Under the pieces are notes generated by a model, which did no database searches, was not told where the DNA came from, and saw nothing but the letters and a program-made list of their open reading frames with translations. From Lancefieldella parvula (GTDB lineage Bacteria; Actinomycetota; Coriobacteriia; Coriobacteriales; Atopobiaceae), in contig CP097092.1 of assembly GCA_023300185.1 (NCBI GenBank), positions 124,001 through 188,000 of the forward strand: DNA of 64,000 nt, in the 5' to 3' direction. The translations under genes were made by a program, and so were the position numbers. This document shows positions 61,097 through 64,000 of the stretch, in pieces (the first letter of the stretch is position 1; every line of letters starts with the position of its first letter).

Positions 61097-61693
61097 ATGG
61101 AAATTTCGCGCAAAACTGACTATGCAATTCGCATGCTTTCTTCGCTGGTGAGAAGCCCAAAGAAGCTTCTTTCTGTTCGCGACGCCGCAGAAGAAAACGA
61201 TATTCCATACTCCTTTGCTCGCTCAATCCAGCACGACCTGGTCCTCGCCGGCGTAATTGTCAGCACGCGCGGCGCTCACGGTGGTATGATGCTGGCCATT
61301 GATCCTACTGAGGTGAGCGTTCTTGACATTGTTGAGGCAGTTCAGGGACCTGTCTTCATTTCTAGCTGTGAGTGGGCAGGTCCTAATAATGAGCCATGCC
61401 CTCGCCGTAATTCCTGCTATTTTGGACCTCTTTGGTGCAGCGCCGAGAAAACCTTGCGTAATTTCTTTGCGTCCGTGACTTTGCATCAAGTTGTTGTAGA
61501 GGGTCTTATGCCAGAGATGGTGGGCGAGTTCCAGCTGGTAAAGAATGAGAATGCCCAGCGTAATGAGCAGATTATCCAGAATGCCACTGCCGCTATTGAG
61601 GCTGAGATTACTGCCGGCACCTTTGATAACCTGCTTGATGGCGAGGTTATTTCTGCTGAGAAAAAGCCTTACGAGTTCAATATTGGTCGATAA
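61097..61693 (+). CDS. Rrf2-family iron-sulfur regulator
   Basis: A 198-residue Rrf2 regulator: winged helix (MEISRKTDYAIRMLSSLVRS, ENDIPYSFARSIQHDLVLAG, GAHGGMMLA) and a cysteine group CEWAGPNNEPC, NSCYFGPLWC that could hold a [2Fe-2S] cluster. It starts 22 bases ahead of a stop-free unit with the mutY-like gene, and probably senses iron, redox or NO. Longer than typical Rrf2 by a 50-residue C-terminal tail. Confidence 0.88.
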   Translation: MEISRKTDYAIRMLSSLVRSPKKLLSVRDAAEENDIPYSFARSIQHDLVLAGVIVSTRGAHGGMMLAIDPTEVSVLDIVEAVQGPVFISSCEWAGPNNEPCPRRNSCYFGPLWCSAEKTLRNFFASVTLHQVVVEGLMPEMVGEFQLVKNENAQRNEQIIQNATAAIEAEITAGTFDNLLDGEVISAEKKPYEFNIGR

Positions 61694-61712
61694 GAAAATC
61701 TCACATACAAAA

Positions 61713-62666
61713 ATGAGTGGCGAAGTGGAACCCGCATCAGAACTCACGCCGGAACTGCGTGCATTTGTCGAGTTTGTAGCCAAGAAAGGTCGCGAATTGT
61801 ATCGCGATTTGCCTTGGCGTCGCACGTATGACCCGTATGCAATCTGGATTTCTGAGGTTATGCTTCAGCAGACGCAGGTCAGCCGCGTAGATGGTCGCTG
61901 GCAGAGGTGGCTGGAGCGATTTCCAACGGTTGATGCGCTGGCCGCCGCAGCGCCTTCGGATGTGCTTGAAGAATGGCAAGGGCTGGGCTACAACCGCCGC
62001 GCTTTGTCCGTACATCGAGCTGCTCAGGCAATTTCTGAGGCTGGCGGCGTCTTTCCACAAGATCCAAAGGAGCTGGTAAAGCTTCCAGGTATTGGTCCCG
62101 CAACTGCAGCGGGTATTCGTGCATTTGCGTTTAACCTGCATGGTGTTTACCTGGAGACTAATGTGCGCACGGTCTTTCTGCACGAGCTGTATCCGCAGGC
62201 AGAAGGCGTGCCAGACTCCGAACTTATTCCTCTGGTGGAGCTCACGTGTCCTGCGAGTGTTGAGGACGCCGCGGACGCAGTCGCAGCGGGCGCTGATGCC
62301 GCTGTGAACACCGCAGCGGAGACCGACGAGACGGTGCTCACGCCACGTAGCTGGTACTACGCCCTTCTCGACTATGGTGCGTACCTGAAGAAAACCATTC
62401 CCAACCCTTCGCGAAGGTCCAAAAGCCACGTCAAGCAGTCGCGCTTTGAGGGGTCTCATCGACAGAAGCGAGCCGAGCTCTTGCGCGTCCTTCTCGCCCA
62501 TAAAGACGAAGGCGGAGCGGAGTTTGAAACGCTTCACCAGGAGCTTTGTCAGATTGAGGTCAGCGCCGGGCGAGAAACCCTTGATGAGCAGGTTACCCTA
62601 GGCTTACTTGAAGAACTTGCGAAGGAAGGCTTTTGTCAGAAAAATAATGAATATTGGTTGCCCTAA
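61713..62666 (+). CDS. MutY-like A/G-specific adenine glycosylase, cluster-less short form
   Basis: A 317-residue HhH-GPD glycosylase: WRRTYDPYAIWISEVMLQQT (catalytic Glu), LGYNRRALSVHRAA, helix-hairpin-helix KLPGIGPATAAGI. The residue equal to the MutY catalytic Asp appears as Glu in LETNVRTVF. The four-cysteine [4Fe-4S] loop and NUDIX-like domain are missing; an Ala/Asp-rich insert (about 190-215) follows. Substrate (A:G or T:G mispair) is uncertain. Confidence 0.75.
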   Translation: MSGEVEPASELTPELRAFVEFVAKKGRELYRDLPWRRTYDPYAIWISEVMLQQTQVSRVDGRWQRWLERFPTVDALAAAAPSDVLEEWQGLGYNRRALSVHRAAQAISEAGGVFPQDPKELVKLPGIGPATAAGIRAFAFNLHGVYLETNVRTVFLHELYPQAEGVPDSELIPLVELTCPASVEDAADAVAAGADAAVNTAAETDETVLTPRSWYYALLDYGAYLKKTIPNPSRRSKSHVKQSRFEGSHRQKRAELLRVLLAHKDEGGAEFETLHQELCQIEVSAGRETLDEQVTLGLLEELAKEGFCQKNNEYWLP

Positions 62667-62719
62667 ATGGTTATAATTCATAGTGCTGACGAAGGGGTCA
62701 GTATATGAACATAAGTGCT

Positions 62720-62732
62720 AATGATTATCATT
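62720..62732. promoter_or_regulatory. Fur/PerR-family box upstream of rubrerythrin
   Basis: AATGAT-T-ATCATT is a perfect 6-1-6 repeat and matches the central 13 bases of the classic Fur box. It lies 90 bases before the rubrerythrin start, fitting iron- or peroxide-responsive control. Confidence 0.6.
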
Positions 62733-62820
62733 TGCATTTGTTCACCACAGGTAACACGGCGCTACCCAGGCGCTTAACATGCGTTGACGTGCCACTCGTT
62801 AACGCGGGAGAGGAGAAAAA

Positions 62821-63366
62821 ATGGCAGTAGATTTTGAGAATTCTCAGACAAAGAAGAACCTCGAGGCAGCTTTTGCTGGTGAGTCCCAGGCTACCAACAA
62901 GTACAGCTACTATGCTTCCCAGGCTGCAAAAGATGGTTATCAGCAGATTTCCAACATTTTCACCGAGACTTCTGGCAACGAGAAAGTTCACGCTAAGCTT
63001 TGGTTCAAGTATCTCCACGGTGGCAAGATTCCAGAGACTGCAGAGAACCTCAAGGACGCAGCAGCTGGCGAGAACTACGAGTGGACTACCATGTACGCTG
63101 ATTTCGCTAAGGTAGCTGAGGAGGAGGGCTTCGCAGAGATCGCTGCTAAGTTCCGTCTTGTCGGTAACATCGAGAAGACTCACGAGGAGCGCTATCAGAA
63201 GCTTCTTGAGCGCGTTGAGTCCGGTGAGGTCTTTGAGCGCGAGGGTGTCAAGGTTTGGAAGTGCCTCAAGTGCGGTCACCTGCACGTTGGCGCATCTGCA
63301 CCAAAGGTCTGCCCAGTCTGCGGTCACCCACAGGCATACTTCGAGGAGCAGTCCCTCAACTACTAA
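62821..63366 (+). CDS. rbr: Rubrerythrin
   Basis: A 181-residue peroxide-reducing protein. The ferritin-like half has the diiron EK/H motifs (FAGESQATNKYSYYA, TSGNEKVHAKLWFKY, IEKTHEERY). The C-terminal rubredoxin-like half has two CxxCGH pairs (CLKCGHLH, CPVCGHPQ). GGAGAGG site. It detoxifies hydrogen peroxide in anaerobes; preceded by a Fur-like box. Confidence 0.93.
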   Translation: MAVDFENSQTKKNLEAAFAGESQATNKYSYYASQAAKDGYQQISNIFTETSGNEKVHAKLWFKYLHGGKIPETAENLKDAAAGENYEWTTMYADFAKVAEEEGFAEIAAKFRLVGNIEKTHEERYQKLLERVESGEVFEREGVKVWKCLKCGHLHVGASAPKVCPVCGHPQAYFEEQSLNY

Positions 63367-63399
63367 GTTGCAGCTTCAACTTTTAGTGCGTTAAAAATG

Positions 63400-63439
63400 T
63401 ACCCGCCAGCAGGTCATCGGCTTGCTGACGGGTATTTTT
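63400..63439 (+). terminator. Rubrerythrin terminator
   Basis: ACCCGCCAGCA...TTGCTGACGGGT with a TTTTTG tail. Confidence 0.8.
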
Positions 63440-64000
63440 GTGCGTAGATGTTGCGGTGAGATTGGGTTTCTCGCTATGTGTTTAACGCATCTAGTGGACC
63501 GCTCGGCGCGCGCCTGACATGTGTTCCGTGAACCGCCCGGTGCGCGCCTGATTTCTTAAAAGAATCTGTAACTTTTGCCTAAATGCTTCAAAGAATCTGT
63601 GGATTTGCCTGATTTCATCAAAGAATCTGTATCCAAAATACAGAATCTTTGCACTTTTCAGGCTCACTTTTCAGGCGGGATTTAAAGCGTGTCCGAGCTC
63701 ACCCTTCCAGGGAGCCTGATATTATCGTCATGTCTGAACGATTTGCCGGAAGAGTACGCCAAGTCTGAGCTATTTGCCGGTTTTTCTCGTCATGTCTGAG
63801 TAAATTCGCTCAGACTCCATTCACTTTTCAGGCTTATCGCGGTGCTTAAGTCTGGATTCGCAACTTAGAAGCGCTCGTGCGCTGACCTGCAAGTTGTCCG
63901 CGCATGACACTGTGCCGTGCACAACCGCGTGCACCCGCGCGACATCGGTCAGACTCATGTGCCGTGGAACCCAGCGTACCGGGCCCCGCGCTTACCCCTT
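63440..64000. other. Gene-free, repeat-rich end of window
   Basis: No supported gene. A 20-bp direct repeat ACCGCTCGGCGCGCGCCTGA (63498-63517) and ACCGCCCGGTGCGCGCCTGA (63532-63551), the 120-bp dispersed repeat (63543-63663), and three near-copies of a TCATGTCTGA/ATTTGCCGG block (63729-63810). Composition shifts to higher GC at the very end. Confidence 0.6.
63543..63663 (+). repeat. 120-bp dispersed repeat, copy 2 (inverted relative to copy 1)
   Basis: AAAGAATCTGT occurs at about 63559, 63590, 63620 with TTGCCTGATTT-like spacers and an AAAATACAGAATCTTTGCAC hairpin arm, the reverse complement of the block at 11882-12004. The two copies differ at about 15% of positions by eye. Confidence 0.8.

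Overview
The window reads as a low-to-mid GC actinobacterial chromosome, most likely from the class Coriobacteriia, family Atopobiaceae (Lancefieldella/Atopobium-like). The pointers are gene content and style: zinc-type L31 with a long Ala/Lys/Glu tail, fused FolP-FolK, an Ala/Pro-rich DnaX, a stand-alone rubrerythrin, and a moderate GC that would be low for Olsenella. This assignment is inference from protein style, not from a marker search.

Layout. (1) 1-6.3 kb: a left-to-right, overlapping operon for an ECF-type importer (S component, EcfT, double-headed EcfA) followed by two half-size ABC transporters. The composition resembles the heme/iron operons of streptococci. Its probable TetR regulator (6294-6964, opposite strand) is broken. 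(2) 6.3-12 kb: a decayed, mobile stretch with a broken membrane protein, an internally deleted IS256-family transposase, a live TetR gene, an HsmA-like membrane protein, a flavodoxin, a phosphoesterase and an orphan YafQ-type toxin that abuts a 120-bp dispersed repeat. (3) 12-19.7 kb: housekeeping genes (walJ, tilS, hpt, an aminotransferase, a PHP hydrolase, xthA). A 0.5 kb gap within this stretch is rich in hairpins and bounded by palindromes that look like collapsed IS3-family ends. (4) about 19.8-51.8 kb: a near-complete siphovirus-type prophage of about 32 kb between xthA and folP. (5) 51.8-64 kb: folPK, a BirA-like protein, coaX, rpmE, dnaX-ybaB-recR, tRNA-Asp, a HAD phosphatase, an Rrf2 regulator, mutY-like and rubrerythrin genes, then a repeat-rich gene-free end.

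Prophage logic. Integrase, a LexA/CI-type repressor and an accessory gene read rightward at the right end. A Cro-like gene faces the repressor across a set of ACAC...GTGT operators. Replication genes (excisionase-like, resolvase-like, Sak4-like ATPase, SSB-like, initiator with internal iterons, DnaB-like helicase), then terminase, portal, capsid, tail, holin and GH25 endolysin run leftward. Cargo genes interrupt this plan: a cell-wall-anchored adhesin, a pentapeptide-repeat protein with a frameshift inside its repeats, a membrane coiled-coil protein on the opposite strand, a minor capsid protein carrying a C-terminal toxin-like domain with a coupled candidate immunity gene, and at the far left a structured leader RNA plus terminator in front of a DUF3800 protein.

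The most interesting points are: the DUF3800 protein with its structured, terminator-ended RNA (organised like a type III toxin-antitoxin unit); the MuF-type capsid toxin with a clan CD-like His/Cys pair; a very over-represented GGCGAGAA octamer that is dense in the host flanks, sparse in the prophage and sometimes arranged as intergenic palindromes, as DNA-uptake sequences are; a dispersed 120-bp repeat made of 30-bp units; and a one-base frameshift in the essential dnaX gene that is either a sequence error or needs explanation.
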